64,000 bases of DNA from Mactromeris polynyma (GCA_032209605.1 JASFXZ010000014.1:2872912-2936911); one strand, 5' to 3'; positions 35,746 through 46,945 are shown, counted from the first letter of the stretch. Program-made: numbers and translations. Notes: a model not told the origin generated them from the letters alone.

Positions 35746-36122
35746 TTTTTAAGATATTTCTTGTTTTTAAATAACATCTTTTTCATACATCTTTTTGACA
35801 ACTATTTATTCTGACTCCGTGAAATCTTCGTTGTCATACATTTTTTTGAAAAAAAAAATTCATAAAACGAAAACAAAAGTGCTGATGTTTTTTGAGAATA
35901 TACATGTACGTAATAACGCCGCTTTGTCGGTGCTTGTATGTATTTTTTACTATGTTTTTCCATACTGCTGTTTATATATTGTACTACATGCAAATTTATT
36001 GTTGATAAATTTATGTTTTTATACGTAAGTATACTTTTCATAATAAAATATTTTCACACAAGTACGTTTTCTTTGTATGTTTAATTCCGACGGAATGTAT
36101 TATAAATGTTGTGTCCCATATA

Positions 36123-36563
36123 TACAATCAGACCTCGTTTATTCGACAACCTTCTTTTCGTGTTCCGTAAAACATGACTTTATTTCAATATTACTACAGC
36201 TGGTGTTAAGTGCTGTGCGGCGGATGTAAAAATTCTCACCGTACTTCGTCCAAAGTGTAGTTAACCGTAATCAACTTTATATAAGTTAAATTTACACGGA
36301 AATGGCATTAGGTCGCTGTGGTGTAGTGGTTAACATAACGGACCGGCAATCCGTAGACCCGGGTTCGATTCCCGGTAGCGCCTTTGACCGATTTTTCGTG
36401 TTCCGTAAAGACATGACTTGGTATCATTCGAAATAAATGTCAGTTCCAAATACTCTCTTCTTATGCACGTCGAATTGAAATGTGCTATTCGAATCTTTGA
36501 GTATGTATTATCTGAAATGAAATTTCGGACCCAATGAATTTGAATTAAAGAGGTCCAACTGTA
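36123..36563. mobile_element. Tigger-like MITE carrying a nested tRNA-like insertion
   Basis: Ends TACAATCAGACCTCGTTTATTC (left) and, on the complement, TACAGTTGGACCTCTTTAATTC (right), TA-flanked. Inside, TTTTCGTGTTCCGTAAA followed by ACATGACTT stands at 36155-36180 and again at 36393-36419, bracketing a tRNA-bearing segment like a long target duplication. Confidence 0.7.
36311..36384 (+). tRNA. tRNA-Ala(GGC)-like sequence, probably a pseudogene or SINE head
   Basis: D-arm TGGTGTAGTGGTTAACAT, anticodon stem ACGGA/TCCGT around loop CCGGCAA, and T-arm CCGGGTTCGATTCCCGG are clear. The acceptor pairs as GG.CGCT with AGCGCC only if one extra T is bulged, and position 33 is C instead of T. These defects and the transposon context argue against a working tRNA. 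Confidence 0.55.
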
Positions 36564-36754
36564 TGTTATATAATTTCCCAAATACAACCTGAAACAAGTT
36601 CAAATAACTATACTTTCGCTGGTACATAAACAGCAAAATCCACTTAAACCAACCGTGATTTAAACGGTGTATGTATCGTTAATACATTGATATCACCCAC
36701 CAAGACAGTGCAACCGCTTCAAAGCGTCACCCTTTAGGAGAGTGTAAATAATGG

Positions 36755-38535
36755 CTACTGTTGAGAGGTTGTTGCTGTAGAGAGGTTGAATTCATTGTGA
36801 TTTTTACCATAAGACAAACATGACAATGATGAAGGTTGTTGCTCTAGAGAGGTTGAATTCATTGTGATTTTTACCATAAGACAAACATGACAATGATGAA
36901 GGTTGTTGCTGTAGAGAGGTTGAACGCATTGTGATTTCTACAATAAGACAAACATGACAATGATGAAGGTTGTTGCTGTAGAGAGGTTGAATGCATTGTG
37001 ATTTCTACAATAAGACAAACATGACAATGATGAAGGTTGTTGCTGTAGAGAGGTTGAACGCATTGTGATTTCTACAATAAGACAAACATGACAATGATGA
37101 AGGTTGTTGCTGTAGAGAGGTTGAATGCATTGTGATTTCTACAATAAGACAAACATGACAATGATGAAGGTTGTTGCTCTAGAGAGGTTGAATGCATTGT
37201 GATTTCTACAATAAGACAAACATGACAATGATGAAGGTTGTTGCTCTAGAGAGGTTGAATGCATTGTGATTTCTACAATAAGACAAACATGACAATGATG
37301 AAGGTTGTTGCTGTAGAGCGGTTGAATTCATTGTGATTTCTACAATAAGACAAACATGACAATGATGAAGGTTGTTGCTGTAGAGAGGTTGAATGCATTG
37401 TGATTTCTACAATAAGACAAACATGACAATGATGAAGGTTGTTGCTGTAGAGAGGTTGAATGCATTGTGATTTCTACAACAAGACAAACATGACAATGAT
37501 GAAGGTTGTTGCTGTAGAGAGGTTGAATGCATTGTGATTTTTACCATAAGACAAACATGACAATGATGAAGGTTGTTGCTGTAGAGAGGTTGAACCCATT
37601 GTGATTTCTACAATAAGAAAAACATGACAATGATGAAGGTTGTTGCTGTAGAGAGGTTGAATGCATTGTGATTTTTACCATAAGACAAACATGACAATGA
37701 TGAAGGTTGTTGCTCTAGAGAGGTTGAATGCATTGTGATTTCTACAATAAGACAAACATGACAATGATGAAGGTTGTTGCTGTAGAGAGGTTGAATGCAT
37801 TGTGATTTCTACAACAAGACAAACACGACAATGATGAAGGTTGTTGCTGTAGAGCGGTTGAATACATTGTGATTTCTACAATAAGACAAACATGACAATG
37901 ATGAAGGTTGTTGCTGTAGAGAGGTTGAATGCATTGTGATTTCTACAATAAGACAAACATGACAATGATGAAGGTTGTTGCTGTAGAGAGGTTGAATGCA
38001 TTGTGATTTCTACAATAAGACAAACATGACAATGATGAAGGTTGTTGCTGTAGAGCGGTTGAATACATTGTGATTTCTACAATAAGACAAACATGACAAT
38101 GATGAAGGTTGTTGCTCTAGAGAGGTTGAACGCATTGTGATTTCTACAACAAGACAAACATGACAATGATGAAGGTTGTTGCTGTAGAGAGGTTGAATGC
38201 ATTGTGATTTCTACAATAAGACAAACATGACAATGATGAAGGTTGTTGCTCTAGAGAGGTTGAATGCATTGTGATTTCTACAATAAGACAAACATGACAA
38301 TGATGAAGGTTGTTGCTGTAGAGAGGTTGAACCCATTGTGATTTCTACAATAAGACAAACATGACAATGATGAAGGTTGTTGCTCTAGAGAGGTTGAATG
38401 CATTGTGATTTCTACAACAAGACAAAACATGACAATGATGAAGGTTGTTGCTGTAGAGAGGTTGAATGCATTGTGATTTCTACAATAAGACAAAACATGA
38501 CAATGATGAAGGTTGTTGCTCAAGAGAGGGTCATT
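36755..38535. repeat. 67-bp array, about 26 copies
   Basis: Unit GTTGTTGCTGTAGAGAGGTT followed by GAATGCATTGTGATTTCTAC, AATAAGACAAACATGACAAT and GATGAAG, very homogeneous. Its first block is the complement of the 17-bp unit at 17424-18217 (AACCTCTCTATAGCAAC), so both arrays descend from one element type. Confidence 0.95.
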
Positions 38536-38684
38536 CTAGGGAGACCGCAGTGAGTATTGTTTTACACATGTCCTTTTTATTTCTGTTCCGTTTATTCAGC
38601 AAGAATAAATATTGTCAGCCGCAATAACTGGACTAAGCCTATTTCCCATGTTTTCATCGAGTTCTAAATTCTGTGTCCGACCGG

Positions 38685-38960
38685 ACCGGCGGTTAGCCCA
38701 ACGGGTAGAGCGCTTGACTGTCATCCTGGAGGTTTGGGTTCGAGTCTCGGGAAGGGTAGGTCATCGTCCCCTATAACATTTGGCTACGGCAATTTGTCCA
38801 TCACCCCTGAGTCATATCGGATAGTTGTCAGCTGTTTGCGGAAGGCTAACGTTCGTATTGGTAGGTAATCAGTTCCAGGGGAAATGGTCGACTGACCGTG
38901 ATGTATAACTGTAACAATGTAAATGTCGGTAAGCCTGATAAAAACAGACAACCCAACTTA
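38685..38960 (+). mobile_element. tRNA-derived SINE
   Basis: Head GGTTAGCCCAACGGGTAGAG (A box) and GGGTTCGAGTCTC (B box). Body GTTGTCAGCTGTTTGCGGAAG, then tail GATAAAAACAGACAACCC. Related pieces lie at 23110-23175, 33025-33155, 43425-43600 and 56265-56460. Confidence 0.8.
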
Positions 38961-39139
38961 CTGATTTAACAATGTCATTATAAATAACTAAACATGATAC
39001 TCAGGAGAGATTCTGAACCGAACACACATGTCCAACTTTCATACGGTTGACAAGGGAGACAAATCGATCAATTAGAAGCTCAAGTTGTCCATCCTGACCC
39101 ATAAAATATATCTACACAGTCCTGTAGTTCAGTGTGTGT

Positions 39140-39434
39140 AGCGGATCCATAGTCCAGTGGTAACGCGCTTGGACTTGTAATCCTGGGATCGCAGGTTCGA
39201 TTCCCCGGTCCATCACTGACCGTACTAACAGTCTTTTGGACGAGACTTTAAAATCCGATGTCCCGTGTATGATGCTTTACATCGAGCACGTAAAGGAACC
39301 AGGTGTGCTTCTGGAAATGGGGCATCTTCTGTACCATGCACTATCCTCCAAAATTCTAATATGATTAACATTCTTCCGGGGGCGTCGCCCATGTGGGAAA
39401 CCGGTGGCGGCGATAAATAAATACTAATACAACA
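39140..39434 (+). mobile_element. Intact tRNA-Thr-like SINE with an 11-bp target duplication
   Basis: The head folds as a tRNA with anticodon TGT (loop CTTGTAA). A box is TAGTCCAGTGGTAACGCG and B box GGTTCGATTCC. The body contains GTCCCGTGTATGATGC, then TTTACATCGAGCACGTAAAG; the tail is AAATAAATACTAATACAACA. TCAGTGTGTGT flanks it exactly on both sides (39129-39139 and 39435-39445), showing a recent retroposition. Confidence 0.9.
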
Positions 39435-39750
39435 TCAGTGTGTGTGAAAAATCCGGATGCAGCGATTATACAAGCTGTTAGCTAATAGCGCTTATAGGGA
39501 AGAATTTGAGAAACATGACTTTTCACAGCATAACCTTGAGATAAAGTATAGGTGTGGTTAATTTAACGGTGACCATAGATTGACTTTCTAATATGTAAAG
39601 ACCCAAACTCTTGATTACAATAAATATATTTTTGCGTTGACATTATTTAAATTTATACTTAAAAGTGAAAATTATTATGTTCTTAATAATGTAATACTGA
39701 TGTTGCAATAGTTTAGACAAATAACAGTAAAACTCGAATACAATAAATAT

Positions 39751-39899
39751 ATTTATCACATAACTTGCACTCCATGAGTGGCATAAAGCAGTGACATAAA
39801 TATCATATGTAACTAGTTACATAAATAGCCGAATCACAGCACTATTTAAAGTCTATTTAAAGATTGAAAACAATCTATTTATGGTGTTATGTGATAAAT
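39751..39899. mobile_element. Small MITE with ATTTATCACATAAC ends
   Basis: 149 bp with a perfect 14-bp inverted repeat, ATTTATCACATAAC and GTTATGTGATAAAT. Internal AACTAGTTACATAAATA is also partly palindromic. Confidence 0.75.
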
Positions 39900-39902
39900 A
39901 GA

Positions 39903-40028
39903 ATCTTACATTCGTGCTTATTTGATATTGTTTTTATGAAACTCGTCGACTGAAACGAATATGACGCGAGGCTATATTCAGTCGACTCGTTTCATAAAAA
40001 CAATATCAAATAAGCACTCATGTAAGAT
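39903..40028. repeat. Long near-perfect palindrome
   Basis: Arms of about 51 bp (ATCTTACATTCGTGCTTATT ... GTCGACTGAA) are separated by about 23 bp and could form a strong hairpin. It directly abuts the element at 39751-39899. Confidence 0.9.
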
Positions 40029-40651
40029 CCTCTATTTTTGCTATGATAGTGTTTAATTTCATACTTTAGATGATGTACTCTGTCAGCCATATTACATCGT
40101 GTGACGCCATACAAGTATGAATTGTCTGTCACAATGTCTCTTTACATTAGTTATAACCATCCTAGCTTGCGAGTATGTTAAGATACAAAACATCACCACA
40201 CATCGAAGCCTGTAAGTGAATTAACAACAGTCTTTCTTAAGCTTTTCAGTAATCTAATTTGGACCATTTATGTTCCGCAAGCCATTATCTAACAGCCGGT
40301 ATTTCGCAGCGGAAACCCGCCAAAAACTGAGAACTCACGTTAATTAGCGCTAATTAGCGACATCAGATTCCGCTACAATATGTCCGTTGGGTTCATTTTC
40401 GTTCTTTTGCTTAATTTAAGACAACCATATAAACGTGCGGGAAACGCAGTCCAGTCAGGCTTTTATAAAAAGACGAAGAACGCTGTGTAGATACAGTCAA
40501 ATATGTCATTAGATCATTATTTGCGCGTTTCCGTAGAGAAGCGTGGCAGACGACTCGCTGTTAATGTTACATCTTGTTGTTACAACACTCGCGCTCATTA
40601 ATGGACAACCGGATGTGGTGGGATTATTTCGGTGGAGATTAAACCTATTTA

Positions 40652-40935
40652 TTCGGCGCAGCCGTACTACCATGGTTTTGCTATTTGCATATCGGTGTTG
40701 TGTAAACCAATCAAATCTTACGTTAATCACCAAGGCCATTTCTTTCTCAACTGAACAACGTGTGTAAAATAGACGCGGATTGGTTAACCTTTCGATAACG
40801 GTTACCTTACCGAAATCCACTGAATTACGGTGAATTTACCGAAATCCATTTTGGATCTGGAGTGACCAGCAATCGTAACGTCTCGGCAATTTTTTATGTT
40901 GCACAATTAATCTTAACCTTCAAATTGCGCCGACA
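40652..40935. mobile_element. Dispersed element with CGGCGCA ends (copy 2)
   Basis: Same order of blocks as 35459-35745, from TTCGGCGCAGCCGTAC to AAATTGCGCCGAC. Confidence 0.8.
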
Positions 40936-40970
40936 ATTTTTTTCGAGATATTTCTTGTTTAGTAATATCA

Positions 40971-41002
40971 AAGACCTAAATACCGTATTTAGGTCTTTGG
41001 TT
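40971..41002. repeat. Perfect 13-bp hairpin
   Basis: AAAGACCTAAATA, three bases, TATTTAGGTCTTT. It stands just before the reverse-transcriptase-like relic. Confidence 0.85.
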
Positions 41003-41227
41003 ATATCTTCTAAGCATAAGTTCCGAAACATCTGTAAACAACTGGCAAAGCTAAATCCCAATCACTTGGGAGATTCCAGTTCTTAAATTCTTCAACATAG
41101 CAAGATGTGAGAAAATCCATGTACTAAAATAAACCAAATCTTTGGGGGAAAAGAAGCGAGATATTTTAGTAATGTCCTTAAACTTAAATGGTGTGCTGAC
41201 CTTCAACAAGATGTTTCGTTTGCTTAA

Positions 41228-41285
41228 GCTGATAGCTCTAGCTACTTTGGTGTCATCAGCATATAATGCATTTGATCATTTACAA
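41228..41285 (-). pseudogene. Possible reverse-transcriptase relic (non-LTR type)
   Basis: The - strand reads NALYADDTKVARAIS, resembling the polymerase core motif (Y/F)ADDT of non-LTR retroelements. Just upstream in another frame is FLFVND, like the preceding RT motif. No other RT blocks survive, so this may be a small relic or chance. Confidence 0.4.
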
Positions 41286-41353
41286 ACAAGAACATAAAAG
41301 ATGTATTTGACCTATTTGAATGTAAGCTTTTTTAATGGGTAAAATCCAGTAAA

Positions 41354-41652
41354 GATAGTTCCCACATCTACAATAGTTCCCTCCCTTGTTCTGAATCATC
41401 AGCCATTGTGATAGACAAAACTGATATGCACTTATAATTAACTTATAGGGGTAATTCCCCAAAAAAAAACTTTTCTACATCTTTCTGAGCCATCTGTCAA
41501 CGTGAGCATAATGAATAAGTTATTTATATATGTATCTGATTATTTTATCATCGTTTACATTATATTCCCTATAAAATTTAATGAAATTTGCCTATCAATA
41601 TGACCGATTGTTCAGAACAAGGGAGGTAAATATTGGAAATGTGGGAAATGTG
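41354..41652. mobile_element. MITE, copy 2 of 23353-23683
   Basis: GATAGTTCCCACATCTACAA, then CTCCCTTGTTCTGAAT at the left, and GTTCAGAACAAGGGAGGTAA at the right. GAGCATAATGAATAAGTTAT is shared with copy 1. Confidence 0.85.
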
Positions 41653-41664
41653 TTGTTACATAGG

Positions 41665-41865
41665 CTAAAACATCGTTATAACAAGAACGATTGCATGTGT
41701 ATAATTAATTAGAAAAAATGTTTTATCATATTATTAATAACTTGTAAAAAAGCATGCTTGTTAAAAACATAATTTTTCGACTAACTCTGATGAATACATT
41801 ATCAGTTTATTCTTTATTGGAGCATATTTATTGTTTAAACTATTTGAAACACATGTACCATAACG
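41665..41865. repeat. Dispersed repeat related to 10990-11250
   Basis: Blocks CTAAAACATC, AACTTGTAAAA, GCTTGTTAAAAA and GCATATTTATTG occur in the same order as in the earlier region. Confidence 0.5.
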
Positions 41866-41949
41866 TTAATCCAAATACGACAAGACTCTATGTGACGTCA
41901 TTATGTGAGATTTGAAAAAACACGTGTCTTCAACCACATTGAAGTCTTC

Positions 41950-42350
41950 CAATATATGATAAAATAGTTTAATCAAAGTCCTGAATGTAAAAATGGATTT
42001 AGTTTAATCAAAGAACTGAATGCACTTTTGTATTCAGTGTAATCAAAGTACTGAATGCACTATTGAATTCAGTGTAATCAAAGTACTGAATGCACTTATG
42101 TATTCTGTTTAATCAAAGTACTGAATGCACAATTGAATTCAGTGTAATCAAAGTACTGAATGCACTTATGCATTCTGTTTAATCAAAGTACTGAATGCAC
42201 TATTGTATTAAGTTTAATCAAAGTACTGAATGCAATAATGTATTTAGTTTAATCAAAGTACTGAATGCCATAATGTATTCAATTTAATCAAAGTACTGAA
42301 TGCAATAATGTATTCAATTTGATCAAAGTACTGAATGTACTAATGTATTC
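41950..42350. repeat. 35-bp array, about 11 copies
   Basis: Unit TTTAATCAAAGTACTGAATG plus CACTAATGTATTCAG, with variation in the last third. Confidence 0.92.
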
Positions 42351-42354
42351 ACTG

Positions 42355-43260
42355 CTCTCGATCGAGAGTTGCTGATTTTTTGGAGGGGGGAGAAGCCATT
42401 TTTGGACAACAACTTGAGTGTCTGTTTCGATTACACCATACTAGCTTCACCAGTCGCCATCACCACGAGGACAATAAATATTTTTATACAAGCACAAAAT
42501 ATTTTATTGCAGAAAGGGCTGCTGGTTTTTATTTCGACTTTCATGTATAGTGCGAATTTATTAGCACGGAACGTATGACTATAATATCTGGTCCATAACA
42601 TTTCCTAACAGGTGTATTGAAATGTTCATGCTTGTCCGTAAACTGGACGGAGAAAAAGCCGCTGTTCTGTTTTGATAGAAAATTAGTCCCAACGGCAGTA
42701 ATATAGCTTTACGCACGAGAGCATTTCCTTACATGGATCGGTTCTTAAAGTTCATTCACCTGTACGCGGTCAATCTTATATAAATGTTATGTACTCTTAG
42801 TTTGACTAGCCATCGTGATTTATGTAATGCATATGTCCGACTACCCGCCGTGATCCTTCTGTTACAGTTAATGAAGCGAATAGTTTCCCTATGACGTTGT
42901 ACTTTTGTCGTTTCAGTCGTTTTTGACAAAACATCATTAATTCATTCAACGCCCTGATTTCAACTTTTGTAATAGAAAGATAAAATTCATTAGTCGTGTC
43001 ATACGGTTTAGAAAGGACAAATTTAGAACAATAATCACACAAAAAGTACCATTAACACGTGGTAATCATGTTTCGATGGCTTTCATCAGATTATATTTAT
43101 TTCTACGAAAAGTTCAAAGTCAATCAAAGGTTCGTTGAACTATGTGGAACAATTTTGTACGAAAGACCGGCGATGACTTCTTTTTTCATAATTCTTGTCA
43201 TCGCAACAAAAAATAAGCGTTATTATGTTTAACTGTTATTTTATAATATATTCTTTTATT
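42355..43260. other. Region without a recognised gene
   Basis: Open frames at 42369-42578 (+) and 42806-43042 (-) show no family motif. The latter is rich in charged residues (MCDYCSKFV...) and could be part of an exon, but nothing supports that. Confidence 0.35.
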
Positions 43261-43264
43261 AAAA

Positions 43265-43425
43265 TACAGTCGGATCTCGCTCATTCAAATTCATCAGGTG
43301 CAATATTTTAGTTCGAATAATACATGGTTTCGAAAAGCTAATTTCAATTTGACACATCGGGACCTAATATTTATTTCGGATGATACCAAGCATTCGGATA
43401 GAAAGTTGTCAGCTGGCAGATCCGG
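43265..43425 (+). mobile_element. Tigger-like MITE, left part
   Basis: TACAGTCGGATCTCGCTCATTC at the left end. The body TTCGAATAATACATGG, then TATTTCGGATGATACCAAG matches 47203-47384 and the complement of 36420-36563. The right end is replaced by SINE sequence. Confidence 0.75.
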
Positions 43426-43600
43426 GTTCGATTCCAGTGTTGGGCAGGTTATGTTCTTCCGTGATATTGGCTACAATCATGTCCTCCACACGTGGAGAAG
43501 ATGTCAACAGCTTAAGGAATGGCAGCGTTCGTACAGGTTGATATTTAATTCCAGGAAAACTGGTTAAGTCAACTGGCGTAAAATCCGATAAAAACAAAAC
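43426..43600 (+). mobile_element. tRNA-derived SINE, lacking most of its head
   Basis: GGGTTCGATTCCAGTG (B box), then GATATTGGCTAC and GTCAACAGCTTAAGGAATGG, then GATAAAAACAAAACAAAC tail. Related to 38685-38960. Confidence 0.65.
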
Positions 43601-43799
43601 AAACAAGCGAGTGATTACTTTAGTGAATCATACCGCGTTAAGCATTATCGTGGGCAATGTATAGTTACGAAGTGTTAAGATTGTGTTGATACGACATATA
43701 CGACATATAACGCGTAGTTGACAAAGTACTAAAAGAAATGTGTTGGAAATGTCGAGTCCCCTCAACTAACGCATTATGAGTTGGACAATTTATTTGTTG

Positions 43800-44150
43800 C
43801 AGCTGCTGTAATAAATTATGTCACTCAAAAACAGGTAATAAATTATGTTACTCACAAACAGGTAATACATTATGTCACTCACAAGCAGGTAATAAATAAT
43901 GTCACTCGAAAACAGGTAATAAATTATGTTACTCACAAACAGGTAATACATTATGTCACTCACAAACAGGTAATAAATAATGTCACTCAAAAACAGGTAA
44001 TAAAAGATGTCACTCACAAACAGATAATAAATTATGTCACTCATAAACAGGTAATAAATTTTGTCGCTCACAAACAGGTTATAAAGTGCGTCACTCACAA
44101 ACAGGTAATAAATTATGTCACTCAAAAACAGGTAATACAAATTTCTCTTT
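43800..44150. repeat. 27-bp array, about 13 copies
   Basis: Unit AAACAGGTAATAAATTATGT plus CACTCAC. The 27-bp period keeps frames open on both strands (129 and 134 codons), which I read as artefacts. Each unit has CAGGTAATA, close to a 5' splice-site consensus. Confidence 0.92.
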
Positions 44151-44162
44151 TGCACTGTGAAA

Positions 44163-44342
44163 TACAGTAAAACCTCACCTAAAGACCACCTCAATAATAA
44201 GACTACCTCAAAATTAAAAACACAATTTTCAAGTCCAATTTCTTAATTTTGCTCATTATTCAGCCTCAATATAAGATCACCTCAGTCACAAGACCAGTGT
44301 TCAAGAGTCCAGGGGTGGTCGCATTAGTGAGGTTTTAATGTA
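44163..44342. mobile_element. TACAGTAAAACCTC-family MITE (A10)
   Basis: TACAGTAAAACCTCACCTAAAG at the left and GTGAGGTTTTAATGTA at the right. It begins about 13 bp after the 27-bp array. Confidence 0.85.
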
Positions 44343-44360
44343 GTGTTGTGTGATCTTCAA

Positions 44361-44533
44361 CAGTACTTCGCTTAAAGACCACCTCGAAAATAAGACCATT
44401 TCAATGATAGGACCGAATTTTTCATGAACCGGTTTTATTTTGTCCATTTTTAACTCAATAATCAGACCACCTCAAAATTACGACCGAATTTCTTCAGAAC
44501 AAAAGGTGGTCTTATAATCCAGATTTCACTGTA
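44361..44533. mobile_element. Diverged MITE of the same superfamily (A11)
   Basis: CAGTACTTCGCTTAAAGACC to CAGATTTCACTGTA. The interior CTCAATAATCAGACCACC marks the same subtype as 22758-22930. It lies back to back with A10. Confidence 0.75.
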
Positions 44534-45940
44534 TATATTCATTGTCGTTTTCAGTCGATTGATGACACCAAAATATATTAACATACACACATTTCACAGT
44601 AAAAAGTGTTTAATTTAAATTTGTATAAATACGGTATTAGTCGATAGCGTTTGCCCGTATGCAAAATGTTTAATTTGATATTCTAAGTTCTTAACAGAGG
44701 TAATGATTGGATTTAATTGGATTAAAATATTTGCAGAATCTCAAATGAAATTTAAAAACGTGTTGTACTCATTAGCCGCTGGTGATTTGTACTCAAGATG
44801 TCGTTAGATCGCGACATTAATTGAAACTTATACATTTTGCAACCATAATGTTTCGAATACATCACCTTTATGTTATCATTCGTTAATAGTGCATAGTCTA
44901 GGTTGGTAATGTACGTCATCAACACGTGAGCGCGACGCGAACCTTTGTGTTATTGCGGACGACTAACACCTCGATTCGGTGCGTATTTTATGTCAACCTT
45001 TTCATTGTTAACGGTTCGCTGTGGAAATTAGATGTGATCAACCAGGCCCACGTGTTTCACTGTTTTTTCATAAACCTGTGGATTTTTTTGTCAAAATGTC
45101 TCCAATTTTAGCGAAAATTCGCGCACAGACCTCTTCGTGGCGGCGCACCCCAATCCATCCTTCAAACATTATGTATTGCTCTCGAGAACGTGAGGCTGCT
45201 TTTAGAAATGAAAGTAGTAACAATTGGGTGCATACAATCCCGAAACACGGCTTACAAAACAGACTATAAAGTTTAAGTTAATGATTGCTTTAATTTACTA
45301 TAATTTATAATATTTTATAATTAATTTCAAAATTTTAAGTGTCTGTCGATGAGTAAATGCAACATTTTGTTAGACATCCCGATACATATGGATGTTATAC
45401 TTGTACAATTTATTTTTTTGTGCGTGTATGTCCGAGTGATTATGCGTGCGTGTTCGTGTGTTTCAGTTGTGACTCAAGTAATATCTTGTTAACAGAAGGC
45501 CATATTGTAAATTATTTTTATTATCATTATTATTATTGTTGTTGTTGTTGTTGTTGATGTAAAACCGGTTTTAAGGTACGCCGACCTCTCACATTACCTA
45601 TATATTGTATATCGCAATAATCACACAAAAAAAACGTCGTGTTAAAAATGGACCAAGAAACAGAATCGAGAGGCAATTACGACAGTAATCTAATGAACAT
45701 GTTTTAAGTTTCTTTTTTATTTCAGTTTAAACTAATCTATATTTGGAATACGTCGATTGTGAAGCTTGCAGTTCAGTTTCGCTCAATTCGGGACCTAAAC
45801 TCGAGACGTGCGGAGCAGGAGTCAGTGGATACACCCTTCCACCATCATTTATGCTTAACTAATAAACTGGCAGTTGAGTATATCAAAATCGCCTGGGGTT
45901 GAAAGCGACATTCTGATACAAAACTGTCTTCTTGTTTTTG
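44534..45940. other. Region without a recognised gene
   Basis: A relatively CpG-rich patch at 44910-45200 has open frames (44926-45111, 45021-45269) without family motifs. After TTTATTTCAG at 45725 a frame stays open for about 55 codons, also unrecognised. A (TTA/TTG)n microsatellite lies at 45515-45557. Confidence 0.35.
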
Positions 45941-45942
45941 TC

Positions 45943-46075
45943 AATGGATGCCGCCATCTTGTTGTTCTCAATGGATGCCGCCATCTTGTTTTTCTCAATG
46001 GATGCCGCCATCTTGTTTTTCTCACTAGGTACCTCCATCTTGTTTTCCTCACTGGACGCTGTCATCCTGCTTTCC
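45943..46075. repeat. 27-bp tandem repeat, about five copies
   Basis: Unit AATGGATGCCGCCATCTTGT plus TTTTCTC. It can be read as repeated MDAAILFFS on + or as another repeat on -; I take neither as protein. Confidence 0.88.
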
Positions 46076-46854
46076 TACTGGGCACCGCATTTGAATAGCG
46101 CGTGCCTGACTCTGGTATCGACGACAGAAACATCAAGTATATTAAAACTCATAGAACATAGTGTATCTATCTTAGATCACGCGACCCTTATAAGGAATGG
46201 TCGATATGAAATAGCCGCTTAAAATGGAGGTCGCTGGTTGGATATATTGAAGTTTGCGAGATATATTGCACGAACTGTCAGATACATCACTCGTTATTTT
46301 CAACAATGTCAATATAATCCCCAGTGCCTCGTACCAAGTTACTACAGCCAACAGTTTCCGTAACAACAACGATTATTAATCGCTCCGTGGCACTTTCGTA
46401 TTTCGCATTTATTTCAATCAACAATACTAAGAGATAAAGCGACATTTCATGCGGCGATATACAATGTTCATAGCATTTTGAAACAATAACTGCATTGATT
46501 CGTTATTATTCTCTCGCGGTATTTCTTTTAACTTATTTATATTTTAGGCTCCTATTTCTCTTATACAAGTTTGCTAATTGTTTCTGCCGAGTAGCTAAGT
46601 TGCAGATCAGTCAATATATATGATTGTTATCACTTGACTTTTAGTGATACGACGCTTAAGTGCGAGGTTGGCATGTCGTGAAAACTGGTTAAAGGTCCCA
46701 GTATGTTTACGGACAGTTTCAAGATTTATGGCCGCTGTATTTTATTAATCCGTTTGTTACTCTGCAGAGTAGTCGTGTGTCGTTCTATAATCATGTGTTT
46801 GAGTTCATTGATAATGCTGTTTGTTTGGCTTCATTGTCCTAATTATTTCAGTCT

Positions 46855-46945
46855 TGTTTAGTGTCCCCTGACTGTGTGTGCCTCCTGGTATGTTTAGTAT
46901 TGTTTAAATGTCTCCTCCCTGTGTGTGCCTCCTGATATGTTTAAT
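46855..46945. repeat. Two-copy tandem repeat of about 58 bp
   Basis: TGTGTGTGCCTCCTGRTATG and GTTTA follow GTCYCCTSMCTG twice (near 46862 and 46911). Confidence 0.75.

Noticed and set aside
39147..39215. Functional tRNA-Thr gene
   Set aside because: Although it folds well, it is the head of a SINE enclosed by a target-site duplication.
40509..40820. Frames on both strands around 40543-40820
   Set aside because: They overlap a dispersed element also present at 35459-35745, where the frames are not conserved.
43781..44194. 129- and 134-codon repeat proteins on opposite strands
   Set aside because: These are frames of the 27-bp array; no domain or start context supports either.
45021..45269. 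82-codon frame in a CpG-richer patch
   Set aside because: No family resemblance and no splice or start evidence; it could be part of an unknown exon but is not supported.
45725..45900. Possible exon after TTTATTTCAG, open for about 55 codons
   Set aside because: No recognisable motif, no partner exon and no clear donor. Kept only as a remark.
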